Shown here in pieces: positions 52,515 to 60,832 of a stretch of DNA of 64,000 nucleotides; within the stretch, counting starts at the first letter, position 1, and every line of letters begins with the position of its first letter. Position numbers and translations under genes: made by a program. The notes under the pieces were generated by a model. The model was not told where the DNA came from and did not search any database. It saw nothing but the letters and a program-made list of their open reading frames with translations. Location: NCBI RefSeq assembly GCF_000025705.1, contig NC_013959.1:1-64000 (forward strand), written 5' to 3'. Origin of the DNA: Sideroxydans lithotrophicus ES-1. Its GTDB lineage: Bacteria > Pseudomonadota > Gammaproteobacteria > Burkholderiales > Gallionellaceae.

Positions 52515-53573
52515 ATGCAACGTCAAAAACAGCTTACCGACTGGCTTTCCAGCTTGTATCCGAACGAAACCTTCACGATTGCCCCCGCTTCTGCCGACGC
52601 GAGTTTCCGCCGCTACTTTCGCGCCACCTTTGCCGATGGAAGCACTAAAGTCATCATGGACGCACCCCCGCAGCACGAAGACTGTCGGCCATTCCTGCAT
52701 GTGGGGAAGCTGTTCGAAGAGGCGGGCACGCATGTGCCGCATGTCCACGCGCAGGATCTGGCGCAGGGTTTCCTTTTGCTGTCCGACCTTGGCAACACCA
52801 CCTACCTGCAGGCTTTGGCGGCAGATGACGCTACCCGGCTCTATGGCGCCGCAACCGATGCTCTCATCAAGATCCAGCTAGCCTCGAAAGAGAAAGAACT
52901 TCCGCCCTATGACGAAGCGCTGCTGCGCCGTGAGTTGAACCTGTTCCCCGAGTGGTATGTCGCCAGACATCTGGGCGTGACGCTCAGCGACAAACAGCAA
53001 GCCAAACTGGAAGAAGTGTTCAAGCGCATCCTTGCCAACAACCTCGCCCAGCCTTGCGTCTACGTGCATCGCGACTATCATTCGCGCAACCTGATGTATA
53101 TCGAATCCCCTCTCCCCAACCCTCTCCCGCAAGCGGGCGAAGGAGCGAACGAGAAAGGCAATTTTCAATCTTCGCCGGGAATATTGGATTTCCAGGACGC
53201 TGTCTACGGCCCGATCACCTACGATCTTGCCTCGCTGTTCAAGGATGCCTATATCCACTGGGAAGAGGAGCAGATCATGGACTGGCTCATCCGTTACTGG
53301 GAAAAAGCACGCAAAGCCGGATTGCCGGTACGCGAAGATTTCGGCGAGTTCTACCGCGACTACGAAATGATGGGCGTGCAGCGGCATATCAAAGTGCTGG
53401 GTATCTTTGCGCGGCTGTACCACCGCGACGGCAAGGACGGCTACCTGAAAGACATGCCGCTGGTGATGGACTATCTGCGCCGTGCCTGCGAGCGCTACAT
53501 CGACCTCAAGCCGTTGCTGGTCCTGCTGATGGAACTTGAGATGCACGCGCAGCAAACGGGGGCATCCATTTGA
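52515..53573 (+). CDS. amgK: N-acetylmuramate/N-acetylglucosamine kinase AmgK with repeat-derived insertion
   Basis: AmgK phosphorylates the anomeric position of MurNAc/GlcNAc in peptidoglycan recycling. The 352-residue aminoglycoside-phosphotransferase-fold protein has the catalytic VHRDYHSRNLM and metal-binding ILDFQDAVYGPITYDLAS. Between them, residues about 196-219 (ESPLPNPLPQAGEGANEKGN and following) come from a family B repeat read in frame, directly after the catalytic loop. An active enzyme would need to tolerate this loop. It is followed by murU, its pathway partner. Confidence 0.92.
   Translation: MQRQKQLTDWLSSLYPNETFTIAPASADASFRRYFRATFADGSTKVIMDAPPQHEDCRPFLHVGKLFEEAGTHVPHVHAQDLAQGFLLLSDLGNTTYLQALAADDATRLYGAATDALIKIQLASKEKELPPYDEALLRRELNLFPEWYVARHLGVTLSDKQQAKLEEVFKRILANNLAQPCVYVHRDYHSRNLMYIESPLPNPLPQAGEGANEKGNFQSSPGILDFQDAVYGPITYDLASLFKDAYIHWEEEQIMDWLIRYWEKARKAGLPVREDFGEFYRDYEMMGVQRHIKVLGIFARLYHRDGKDGYLKDMPLVMDYLRRACERYIDLKPLLVLLMELEMHAQQTGASI
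53106..53166 (+). repeat. Family B repeat inside amgK
   Basis: The copy starts CCCTCTCCCCAACCCTCTCC, contains CCCGC-AA-GCGGG (53126-53137) and ends GAAAGGCAATTTT. The copy upstream of murU has matching outer sequences (CCCTCTCCCCAACC and GAAAGCCAATTTT), which defines the family's ends. Confidence 0.75.
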
Positions 53574-53589
53574 GCATGCGGTGCACGCT

Positions 53590-53705
53590 CCCTCTCCCCA
53601 ACCACACCCGCGAGAGGTACGCCGGTGGGTACCCCGTTGCTGCGCAGCGACCCCTCCGCAGTCTCCCACCGGCGGGCGAGGGGGCAATCGTGAAAGCCAA
53701 TTTTA
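53590..53705 (+). repeat. Family B repeat upstream of murU, with long hairpin
   Basis: The copy starts CCCTCTCCCCAACC and ends GAAAGCCAATTTT. Its centre holds a longer hairpin, CGCCGGTGGG (53620-53629) with CCCACCGGCG (53665-53674). It fills almost all of the amgK-murU gap. Confidence 0.75.
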
Positions 53706-53706
53706 G

Positions 53707-54420
53707 ATGCGTGCGATGATCCTGGCTGCCGGGCGCGGCGAGCGCATGCGCCCGCTCACCGACCGTATCCCCAAGCCCCTGCTGCAGGCAGGCGGCAAGC
53801 CGCTCATCGTGTGGCATATCGAACGGCTGGTGCGCGCAGGCATCACCGATCTGGTCATCAACCACGCCCACCTCGGTGCGCAGATCGAACAGGCATTGGG
53901 CGACGGCAACCGGTTCGGCGCCACGATCCGGTATTCTGATGAAGGCACCGCGCTGGAAACCGCTGGCGGCATTGCATACGCTTTGCCGTTGTTGGGCGAC
54001 GAGCCCTTCGCCGTGGTCAATGGCGATATCTATTGCGATTACGATTTCACGCATCTGCCAGCCCGTGTTGCAGCGCTCGTCAACAGCGGCGACATGGCGC
54101 ATCTGGTGCTGGTGGATAACCCCGAACACAATCTCAAGGGCGATTTTCTGCTGCATGACGATCGCGTGATCAGCTCGGCACTCAGTCCGCAGCATTCGGC
54201 ACTGACTTTCAGCGGCATCGGCCTGTACCAGCCTGCACTCTTTGCCCATATTGCGCGCGGCACCAAGGCACCGCTCGCTCCGCTGCTGCGCGAGCAGATC
54301 GCATTGGGCAAGGTCAGCGGTGAATACCATGACGGCATGTGGGTCGATGTCGGCACGCCGCAGCGGCTGGAAGAACTCGACAAGCTGCTACGCGCAACGC
54401 AGAATATCCGGCATGTTTGA
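53707..54420 (+). CDS. murU: N-acetylmuramate alpha-1-phosphate uridylyltransferase MurU
   Basis: MurU makes UDP-MurNAc from MurNAc-1-phosphate, bypassing de novo synthesis and fosfomycin-sensitive MurA. The 237-residue nucleotidyltransferase has the signature LAAGRGERMRPLTDRIPKPLL and the metal-binding VNGDIYCDYDF. A start at 53716 (second Met) is equally possible. It follows amgK across a repeat, and overlaps pepP by eight bases. Confidence 0.93.
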   Translation: MRAMILAAGRGERMRPLTDRIPKPLLQAGGKPLIVWHIERLVRAGITDLVINHAHLGAQIEQALGDGNRFGATIRYSDEGTALETAGGIAYALPLLGDEPFAVVNGDIYCDYDFTHLPARVAALVNSGDMAHLVLVDNPEHNLKGDFLLHDDRVISSALSPQHSALTFSGIGLYQPALFAHIARGTKAPLAPLLREQIALGKVSGEYHDGMWVDVGTPQRLEELDKLLRATQNIRHV

Positions 54421-55717
54421 TTCCGCCATCTACGCCGAACGCCGAAAACGCCTGCAAACCCAGATGCAATGCGGCATCGCTATCATTCCGACCGCGCCGG
54501 AGGTAGCGCGCAACGCGGATGCGCATTACGACTACCGTCATGACAGCCATTTCTATTACCTGACCGGCTTCACCGAGCCGGAGGCAGTGCTGGTGCTCGT
54601 TGCGGGCGAACAGATGCAAACCATCCTGTTTTGCCGCGAAAAGAATGCCGAGCGCGAGGTCTGGGACGGATTCCGTTACGGCCCCGATGCCGCGAGCGAG
54701 AAGTTCGGCCTCGACGCCGCTTACCCCATCTCGCAACTGGATGAAAAGCTGGCCGAACTGATGGGCAACCAGCCGTTGCTGTTCTATCCGCTGGGTGCGG
54801 ATGCAATCTGGGATGCGCGCATCATCAAGTTGCGCGAAGCGGTGAAAGCAAAGGCGCGTACCGGCATACGTGCGCCGGGCGAGATTCGCGACGTGCGCGA
54901 ACCGATCAACGAGATGCGCTTGTTCAAGGATGCCCACGAGCAGGACGTCATGCGCCGCGCCGCAAGGATCTCCGGCGACGCGCACCGCCGCGCCATGCGT
55001 TTCACCCGTCCCGGCAGTTTCGAATACGAGGTGGAAGCCGAGCTGCTGCACGAGTTCTGCCGCCACGGCGCCCGCCATCCGGCCTATACCAGCATCGTCG
55101 CCGGTGGCGCCAATGCCTGCACACTGCACTATGTCGGCAACAACGCGAGGCTCAACGATGGCGACCTGCTGCTCATTGACGCAGGCTGCGAGCTGGAGGG
55201 CTACGCAGCAGACATCACGCGCACTTTCCCGGTGAACGGCAAGTTCAGCGCCGCGCAGAAAGACGTATACGAGGTCGTGCTCGCAGCGCAGGCTGCCGCC
55301 ATAGCTGCGGCCAAACCGGATATGCCGTGGAATTCGCCGCATGAAGCTGCGCTGCGCATATTGTCGCAGGGGTTCATCGATCTCAAGCTCTGCCAAGGCA
55401 GTGTAGAATCGGTGCTGGAGAGCGAAAGCTACAAGCAGTTCTACATGCACCGCACCGGCCACTGGCTGGGCATGGATGTGCACGATGTCGGCGAGTACAA
55501 GATCGGCGAGCGATGGCGTCCGCTGCAGCCCGGCATGGTGCTGACGGTCGAGCCCGGCTGCTATATCCGTCCCAGCGAAAGCGTGCCGCGCGCCTTGTGG
55601 AACATCGGCATCCGCATCGAGGACGATGTGTTGATCACTGCCAGGGGCAACGAAGTGATCACGCAGGATACGCCGAAGACGATCAACGAGATCGAGGAGA
55701 CCATGCGCCATGAATAA
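54413..55717 (+). CDS. pepP: Xaa-Pro aminopeptidase
   Basis: This M24B metallopeptidase removes N-terminal residues ahead of proline. The start at 54413 (MFDSAIYAERRKRL) overlaps the murU end; an upstream frame inside murU is a shadow. The 434-residue protein has an N-terminal creatinase-like domain and a pita-bread catalytic domain with metal ligands in LLIDAGCELEGYAADITRTFP, HRTGHWLGMDVHD, VEPGCYI and RIEDDVLIT. The gene pepP preceding ubiH is a standard order. It overlaps the next gene by eight bases. Confidence 0.95.
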   Translation: MFDSAIYAERRKRLQTQMQCGIAIIPTAPEVARNADAHYDYRHDSHFYYLTGFTEPEAVLVLVAGEQMQTILFCREKNAEREVWDGFRYGPDAASEKFGLDAAYPISQLDEKLAELMGNQPLLFYPLGADAIWDARIIKLREAVKAKARTGIRAPGEIRDVREPINEMRLFKDAHEQDVMRRAARISGDAHRRAMRFTRPGSFEYEVEAELLHEFCRHGARHPAYTSIVAGGANACTLHYVGNNARLNDGDLLLIDAGCELEGYAADITRTFPVNGKFSAAQKDVYEVVLAAQAAAIAAAKPDMPWNSPHEAALRILSQGFIDLKLCQGSVESVLESESYKQFYMHRTGHWLGMDVHDVGEYKIGERWRPLQPGMVLTVEPGCYIRPSESVPRALWNIGIRIEDDVLITARGNEVITQDTPKTINEIEETMRHE

Positions 55718-56870
55718 GACCAGATGCGACGTCGCCATCATCGGCGGCGGCCCCGTCGGTGCGGCCCTGGCGATCGCTCTGCAGGGCAACGACCTGAATG
55801 TGGTGTTGCTCGAAGCGCGCGAATCGGAGATCAACACCACCGACCCGCGCGCACTGGCATTGTCATACGGGACTCGGCTCCTGCTGCAGCGCCTCGGCGC
55901 GTGGGACAAGATACGGAACGTCAGCGGCATCAAGACCATCGAAGTCACGCAGAAACATTCCCAAGGTCATACCGTCATGCGAGCAGAAGAGATGGGTGTG
56001 CCGGAAATGGGCTACGTGCTGCCTTACACCACCCTGCATGCCGCGCTGCAGCAGGCCTTGCACCAGACCGACATCACCTGCCTGTATGGTGCGGCGGTCA
56101 GCTACTTGCGCAGCTCGAATGAAGAGGCCACCCTTATCTATCAGTACCGGGGCGAAACGCACACGCTGAATGCGCGCCTTGCAGTCGTCGCCGAAGGCGG
56201 AAAATTGCTGGAAGCCTCGCATCCGCCGCAAGTGCAGGATTATGGCCAAAGCGGCATCATCGCCCATGTCACCAGCTCGCAACCCGCCACCGGCAAGGCC
56301 TATGAACATTTCACCGTCCAGGGACCGATGGCGTTGCTGCCGTACCTGGATGGCTACGAACTGGTCCTGACCGCCTCGCATGAAATGGCGCAGGAGATGC
56401 TGGCATGGGACGACGCGACTTTCCTGCGGAACCTGCAGGGACACTTCGGCGACCGCGTCGGCACCTTCACCGGCATCGGCAAGCGCAGCTGCTACCCGTT
56501 GCGTCTGCGGCGTGCGCCCGACATCACGTTCCCGCATACCGTGCTCATCGGCAATGCCGCACAGACCCTGCATCCGGTGGCCGGACAGGGTTTCAACATG
56601 GGCATCCGCGATGCCTGGGAACTGGCCCAGGCGATCCTCGACAGCGCACCTGACAACATCGGTTCGGCAGCGATGTGTGCGGCATACCGCAAGTCGCGCC
56701 GCATCGACCGCAATGCCGGCATTCGCTTCACCGACGGACTGGTGCGCCTTTTCTCGAACGACCTGCCGTTGCTCGGTCATTTGCGCTCTGCCGCGCTCAC
56801 ATTGCTTGACTGCATCCCGCCGGCGAAGAAGTTCGTGGCGAAGCGCATGATGTTCGGTGCGAACGGCTGA
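55710..56870 (+). CDS. ubiH: UbiH-like FAD-dependent monooxygenase
   Basis: The 386-residue flavoprotein belongs to the UbiH/UbiF/VisC group that hydroxylates the ubiquinone ring. It has the FAD-binding GGGPVGAALAIAL, an ARESEINTTDPRALALS segment and the second FAD motif GNAAQTLHPVAGQGFNMGIRDA. UbiH is the best guess because pepP-ubiH is a conserved pair, but the exact ring position modified cannot be told from sequence. Its stop overlaps the cyclase start by one base. Confidence 0.88.
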   Translation: MNKTRCDVAIIGGGPVGAALAIALQGNDLNVVLLEARESEINTTDPRALALSYGTRLLLQRLGAWDKIRNVSGIKTIEVTQKHSQGHTVMRAEEMGVPEMGYVLPYTTLHAALQQALHQTDITCLYGAAVSYLRSSNEEATLIYQYRGETHTLNARLAVVAEGGKLLEASHPPQVQDYGQSGIIAHVTSSQPATGKAYEHFTVQGPMALLPYLDGYELVLTASHEMAQEMLAWDDATFLRNLQGHFGDRVGTFTGIGKRSCYPLRLRRAPDITFPHTVLIGNAAQTLHPVAGQGFNMGIRDAWELAQAILDSAPDNIGSAAMCAAYRKSRRIDRNAGIRFTDGLVRLFSNDLPLLGHLRSAALTLLDCIPPAKKFVAKRMMFGANG

Positions 56871-57766
56871 TGACCCCGATCCAGAAGAACGCTGCGATCC
56901 TGTTTGCCGACATCAGCGGCAGTACCGCGCTGTATGACAAATTGGGCAACAAACTTGCGCTGCAACTGGTCACGCGCACGCTCGAGATACTCACCATGGA
57001 AGTGACGGCCCGCCAGGGTACGCTGATCAAGACCATAGGCGATGCGATCCTGTGCACTTTCCCCAATGCGGCAGATGCCGTGAATGCGGCATGTGCCATG
57101 CATTCGACGATCGAAGGACAGAGTCCCGGCGGTGAACTGCCCATCCATGTCCGGATCGGGTTGCATTACGGCGACATCATCTACGAGGGCGGCGATACAT
57201 ATGGGGACGCCGTGAATATCGCAGCTCGTGTCACGGCCCTGACCCGTGCCCGGCAGATCATGACCACGCGCGCCGTGGTGGACCGGCTTCCCGAAAAGAT
57301 GCAAAAGCATGCGCGCTCGGTGATGCGTACCGGATTTCGCGGCAAGGAAGAGACTTTCGATGTGTACCAGATCGTCTGGGATCCGGAAGATACGATGAAC
57401 ACCCGCGTCGGCATGTCGGCATACCGCAAACCGGCCGAACCCAGGCATGAACTGATGCTGCAATACCACCAGAAACTCATTACCCTGAACGAGGACACGA
57501 AACAGGCTGTGCTGGGTCGTGGCCAGGGTTGCGACCTGATGATCAGGAATATCCTCGCTTCACGCCAGCATGCCACCATCGAATACAACTTCGGCAAGTT
57601 CCTGCTCATGGACCACAGCGTGAACGGCACCTATATCCGCTTCGGCGACGATCAAATCATCCAGCTCAATCATCAGCAGATCTTTTTGCACGGTGCGGGA
57701 ACGATCAGTCTGGGACAATCCTTCTCGGAATCCCCGACAGACGTGATCGAATATATCCTGCAGTGA
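56870..57766 (+). CDS. Class III adenylate/guanylate cyclase with FHA domain
   Basis: The 298-residue protein has an N-terminal class III cyclase domain (about 1-165) and a C-terminal FHA domain (about 200-295). The cyclase metal sites are ILFADISGST and TIGDAILCTFP. The FHA core has LGRGQGCDLMI, SRQHATIE and NGTYIRFGDDQ. FHA domains bind phosphothreonine, so it could join nucleotide signalling to a kinase, but none is adjacent. No membrane segment is seen. cAMP versus cGMP specificity is not assigned. Confidence 0.88.
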   Translation: MTPIQKNAAILFADISGSTALYDKLGNKLALQLVTRTLEILTMEVTARQGTLIKTIGDAILCTFPNAADAVNAACAMHSTIEGQSPGGELPIHVRIGLHYGDIIYEGGDTYGDAVNIAARVTALTRARQIMTTRAVVDRLPEKMQKHARSVMRTGFRGKEETFDVYQIVWDPEDTMNTRVGMSAYRKPAEPRHELMLQYHQKLITLNEDTKQAVLGRGQGCDLMIRNILASRQHATIEYNFGKFLLMDHSVNGTYIRFGDDQIIQLNHQQIFLHGAGTISLGQSFSESPTDVIEYILQ

Positions 57767-57785
57767 TATCCCAAGATGGCCGGGG

Positions 57786-57814
57786 TTGGTGCTGCGCCCT
57801 TCCTCCGCTAGAAT
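57786..57814 (+). promoter_or_regulatory. Candidate promoter for the CZB protein gene
   Basis: TTGGTG (57786-57791) and TAGAAT (57809-57814) are 17 bases apart. A small hairpin (CCCGTC...GACGGG, 57821-57840) would lie at the very start of the transcript. No ribosome site close to consensus is visible before the ATG at 57878. Confidence 0.55.
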
Positions 57815-57877
57815 GCGTCCCCCGTCTTTACGGCGACGGGTATAAAAATTAGTCGCAATTACACGCTGGAAAAATCA

Positions 57878-58309
57878 ATGAGTTTTATTTCTGCTATACG
57901 CTCGGTTTTCGGCATGAGTGAGGAAGTCCGTGAGGAAGTTCGCCGCGAGATCAATTTTTTTGAGGCCGTCGAAGCGCATGTGGCGTGGAAGCAACGTCTG
58001 GTGAGCTACCTGCAAGGGGCATCGCAGGAAAAGTTGGAGCCGCATGTTATTTGCGCCGACAACCGCTGCACCTTGGGAAAATGGATACACGGGTCGGGCA
58101 AGGCGCGCTTCAGCGAGATACCGCTGTTCCGGCAATTGACCGACGAGCACGCAAAATTCCACTACCACGCCGCGCAAGTCGTTGAAGCGCACCAAGCCGC
58201 AAACCCCGCACTGGCGGAAAAACTGCTTAGCGAGGATTTCGCCAGACAGTCCAAGAAAACCGTCGACTGCCTGACCAGGTTGCATGCGCAAGTATCAGGC
58301 AAAGAATAA
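57878..58309 (+). CDS. CZB domain (chemoreceptor zinc-binding) protein
   Basis: The 143-residue soluble protein is almost entirely one CZB domain. It has the spaced zinc ligands His (VEAHVAWK), Cys (CTLGKWIHG) and His (DEHAKFHYHAAQVV). CZB domains sense zinc and oxidants such as HOCl and regulate chemotaxis or diguanylate cyclases. Here the domain stands alone, so it would act on a partner protein. It follows the cyclase-FHA gene but has its own promoter. A short N-terminal helix (about 1-25) precedes the domain. Confidence 0.86.
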   Translation: MSFISAIRSVFGMSEEVREEVRREINFFEAVEAHVAWKQRLVSYLQGASQEKLEPHVICADNRCTLGKWIHGSGKARFSEIPLFRQLTDEHAKFHYHAAQVVEAHQAANPALAEKLLSEDFARQSKKTVDCLTRLHAQVSGKE

Positions 58310-58345
58310 GGCAGTATCCGTTTGGCCGAACAGCCCATGCGGAAT

Positions 58346-59719
58346 TTACTGCAGCCGCTTCAGCAGCTTCTCGTGTATCCCGCCAAAGCCGCCGTTGCTC
58401 ATCACCAGGATCTGGTCGCCTGACTTTGCTGCGGCCACGATAGATTCGATCAGGTCGTTCAGTTCGTCCTTCACTACCGCCTTGTCGCCCAGCGGCGCCA
58501 GCGCGCCGCGCGCATCCCAGCCCAGATTCCCGGCATAGCAGAAGGTCAGATCGGCATCTTTCAGGCTGCCGGGCAATGCGTCCTTCATGACCCCCAGCTT
58601 CATGGTGTTGGAACGCGGTTCCAGCACGGCGAGGATGCGCGCCCTGCCTACTTTTCTGCGTAAGCCGGCAACTGTCGTGTCGATGGCCGTCGGGTGGTGG
58701 GCGAAGTCGTCGTATACGGTGATGCCGTTGACCGTGCCGCGCACTTCCATGCGGCGCTTCACGTTCTTGAATTCCGATAATGCCGCCAAACCTTGTGCGA
58801 CGGGCACGCCGGCGTGGCGGGCGGCAGCCAGCGCGGCCAGCGCGTTCAAGCGGTTGTGCTCGCCCAGCAAATCCCACTGCAGCTTGCCCTGTATCTTGCC
58901 GTTGAGCGATACCTGCTCGTTGGCGTCTATGTTCCATCCGTCATCCGAGCCGAACTTCTCCACCGGCGTCCAGCAGCCGCGCTGGATCACGCGCGCTAAA
59001 GAATCCTCGCGTCCGTTGCACACTACCAGCCCGTTGCCCGGCACCGTGCGCACCAGATGGTGGAACTGCGTTTCGATGGCCACCAGGTCGGGGAAGATGT
59101 CGGCATGGTCGAATTCGAGGTTGTTGAGGATCGCAGTGCGCGGATGGTAGTGCACGAACTTCGAGCGTTTGTCGAAGAAGGCGGTGTCGTATTCATCCGC
59201 CTCGATGACGAAGAATCCACCATGACCCCCTCGCCCACTGGGAGAGGGTTGGGGTGAGGGCAAGCGTGCCGAGATGCCGAAGTTCTGCGGCACGCCGCCG
59301 ATCAGGAAGCCGGGGTTCAGCCCTGCATACTCCAGTATCCACGCCAGCATGGAAGTGGTGGTGGTCTTGCCGTGCGTGCCCGCCACACCCAGCACCCATT
59401 TGTCGCGCAACAGCGTATCCGCCAGCCATTGCGGGCCGGAGGCATAGGGCAGGTTGCGGTTGAGGATCTCCTCCATCAACGGGTTGCCGCGCGACACCAC
59501 GTTGCCGATGACGAACACGTCCGGCTTGAGGTCGAGCTGTTCCGTGCCCCAGCCCTCGATCAGTTCGATGCCCTGCGCTTCCAGTTGCGTGCTCATCGGC
59601 GGGTAGACATTGGCATCGCAGCCGGTGACGCGGTAGCCCGATTGCTTGGCGATGGCGGCGATGCCGCCCATGAAGGTGCCGCAGATTCCCAAGATGTGGA
59701 TGTGTTCTGGTTTGCTCAT
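58346..59719 (-). CDS. mpl: UDP-MurNAc:L-Ala-gamma-D-Glu-meso-DAP ligase Mpl with repeat-derived insertion
   Basis: Mpl attaches recycled tripeptide to UDP-MurNAc. The start at 59719 (MSKPEHIHILGICGTFMGG) follows GGAATTGACG. The protein has 457 residues, with ATP motif GVAGTHGKTTTTSM near 110 and DDFAHHPTAI later. Residues about 152-168 (LPSPQPSPSGRGGHGG) are encoded by a family B repeat, placed between NFGISAR and FFVIEADEYD. A 50-base perfect palindrome lies 16 bases upstream of the start. A much longer upstream frame is spurious because it reads through other genes. Confidence 0.94.
   Translation of the reverse strand: MSKPEHIHILGICGTFMGGIAAIAKQSGYRVTGCDANVYPPMSTQLEAQGIELIEGWGTEQLDLKPDVFVIGNVVSRGNPLMEEILNRNLPYASGPQWLADTLLRDKWVLGVAGTHGKTTTTSMLAWILEYAGLNPGFLIGGVPQNFGISARLPSPQPSPSGRGGHGGFFVIEADEYDTAFFDKRSKFVHYHPRTAILNNLEFDHADIFPDLVAIETQFHHLVRTVPGNGLVVCNGREDSLARVIQRGCWTPVEKFGSDDGWNIDANEQVSLNGKIQGKLQWDLLGEHNRLNALAALAAARHAGVPVAQGLAALSEFKNVKRRMEVRGTVNGITVYDDFAHHPTAIDTTVAGLRRKVGRARILAVLEPRSNTMKLGVMKDALPGSLKDADLTFCYAGNLGWDARGALAPLGDKAVVKDELNDLIESIVAAAKSGDQILVMSNGGFGGIHEKLLKRLQ
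59226..59260 (-). repeat. Family B repeat inside mpl
   Basis: On the coding strand CCCTCACCCCAACCCTCTCC runs into CAGTGGGCGAGGGGG, the same core as the amgK copy. It is read in frame as a Ser/Pro/Gly-rich loop in Mpl. Confidence 0.72.
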
Positions 59720-59735
59720 CGTCAATTCCAATAAG

Positions 59736-59785
59736 CCCTCTCCCCTTACCCTCTCCCGCGCGCGGGAGAGGGTAAGGGGAGAGGG
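59736..59785. repeat. Perfect 50-base palindrome (family B)
   Basis: Positions 59736-59760 (starting CCCTCTCCCCTTACCC) are the exact reverse complement of 59761-59785, with no loop and no mismatch. It lies between the DUF486 gene and mpl, so any transcript across it would form a 25-pair hairpin just before the mpl ribosome site. Confidence 0.95.
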
Positions 59786-59790
59786 AAGGT

Positions 59791-60144
59791 TCAAGTCCTG
59801 AAAATAAAATACACCGCGCCCATCAGGCACAGCCCTGCATACAGGTAATCCACCTTCAACGGCTGGTTCATGTAGATCACTGCGAACGGCACAAAGATCG
59901 TCAGCGTGATCACTTCCTGCAATATCTTCAACTGGCCGAGGCTGAGCTGGGTGTAGCCGATGCGGTTCGCTGGAACCTGGATCAGGTACTCGAACAGCGC
60001 GATGCCCCAGCTCACCAACGCCGCCACATACCATGGCGACGAGGCGAAATTCTTCAGGTGGCCGTACCAAGCGAAGGTCATGAACAGATTGGATACCGCG
60101 AGCATCAGCGCGGTGACCAGCAGCGGGTTGGAGATCAGGTTCAT
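59791..60144 (-). CDS. DUF486 small multidrug-resistance-like membrane protein
   Basis: The 117-residue protein has four hydrophobic helices and DUF486 features (TFAWYGHLKN, GIALFEYLIQVPANRIGY, LKILQEVITLTIF). The family is distantly related to drug/metabolite transporters and has no proven substrate. It lies three bases after the stop of a 54-residue gene and is followed by the perfect palindrome and mpl. Confidence 0.85.
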   Translation of the reverse strand: MNLISNPLLVTALMLAVSNLFMTFAWYGHLKNFASSPWYVAALVSWGIALFEYLIQVPANRIGYTQLSLGQLKILQEVITLTIFVPFAVIYMNQPLKVDYLYAGLCLMGAVYFIFRT

Positions 60145-60147
60145 ATC

Positions 60148-60312
60148 CTAGTGCGAGGAAGATTTCTTCTTGCTTACCTTTGCCAAACGCAAGAAATTCG
60201 CCAACTCTTCCACCCAACGCAGCCGTTGTTCCGGCGTGAGTGCCTTGAACGCGCGCAGCCGTTCGTCGCTCACATGGTAAGTGCGGTCGCCAGGGTTGAA
60301 TGGCTGCTTCAT
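60148..60312 (-). CDS. Small protein encoded with a nucleotidyltransferase
   Basis: This 54-residue frame starts at ATG 60312 and reads from MKQPFNPGDRTYHVSDERL to VSKKKSSSH. It contains a probable helical region (LTPEQRLRWVEELANFLRLA). The start overlaps the stop of the nucleotidyltransferase gene by four bases, so translation is coupled. Small proteins in this position beside nucleotidyltransferases are known from two-gene units of unclear function. No homologue is named here. Confidence 0.6.
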   Translation of the reverse strand: MKQPFNPGDRTYHVSDERLRAFKALTPEQRLRWVEELANFLRLAKVSKKKSSSH

Positions 60313-60794
60313 GCGGACTTGATCCTTTGCAGATGCTCAACATCGGAAATATCTATCGGGCGTCCGACAGCACTTTTCAGCGCGATCAGGTCGTCGATTG
60401 AAGCAACCTTGATCACCGTCCCGGCAACATCGAACTCTACTGCACGCACCGTCATGCCTGCGAAATCGACTGGGGGAAACAACAGTACATCGATGGTCAC
60501 TCCTGCCAGTTCCGGCGTGCGCAACGCGAAAGCTTCAAGGTGACGTTGCGCCTGCCAATCGCGCAGCAATTCGATATTGCTCAACGATTCCAGCGGAACT
60601 GGAAGCACCGGGGTGAGCTTCAATTCTTTTGCTGTCTCGATCAACGCCGCCAGATTGGCTGGATTCATCGCCACCGTGATGTCCACATCCATGGTGGCAC
60701 GCTCCACGCCGTGCAGAGAAACCGCCAACCCGCCTATCAGCAGGTAATTCACTTTATGGCGATCCAGCGCAGCGAAGAGTTCGAGGTAAAACAT
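60309..60794 (-). CDS. Nucleotidyltransferase-fold protein (AbiEii/DUF6036-like)
   Basis: The 161-residue protein has a nucleotidyltransferase core: LLIGGLAVSLHGVERATMDVDITV with a GG-plus-DxD pattern near 21-44 and IDVLLFPP near 100. This places it near AbiEii toxin-type or DUF6036 proteins. A four-base overlap with a 54-residue partner suggests a two-component unit, possibly toxin-antitoxin-like. That remains inference because active toxin or antitoxin features cannot be confirmed by eye. Confidence 0.7.
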   Translation of the reverse strand: MFYLELFAALDRHKVNYLLIGGLAVSLHGVERATMDVDITVAMNPANLAALIETAKELKLTPVLPVPLESLSNIELLRDWQAQRHLEAFALRTPELAGVTIDVLLFPPVDFAGMTVRAVEFDVAGTVIKVASIDDLIALKSAVGRPIDISDVEHLQRIKSA

Positions 60795-60832
60795 AGCGGC
60801 GAATGGTAAAGGGATTTGGCCTATTGCACCAG

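Noticed and set aside
54314-55948. Long open frame on the minus strand opposite pepP
   Set aside because: It is a shadow of pepP, which has all its metal ligands and good operon spacing.
59720-60343. N-terminal extension of mpl
   Set aside because: The extension reads through the palindrome, the DUF486 gene and the 54-residue gene in another frame. The Mpl family starts at MSKPEH.
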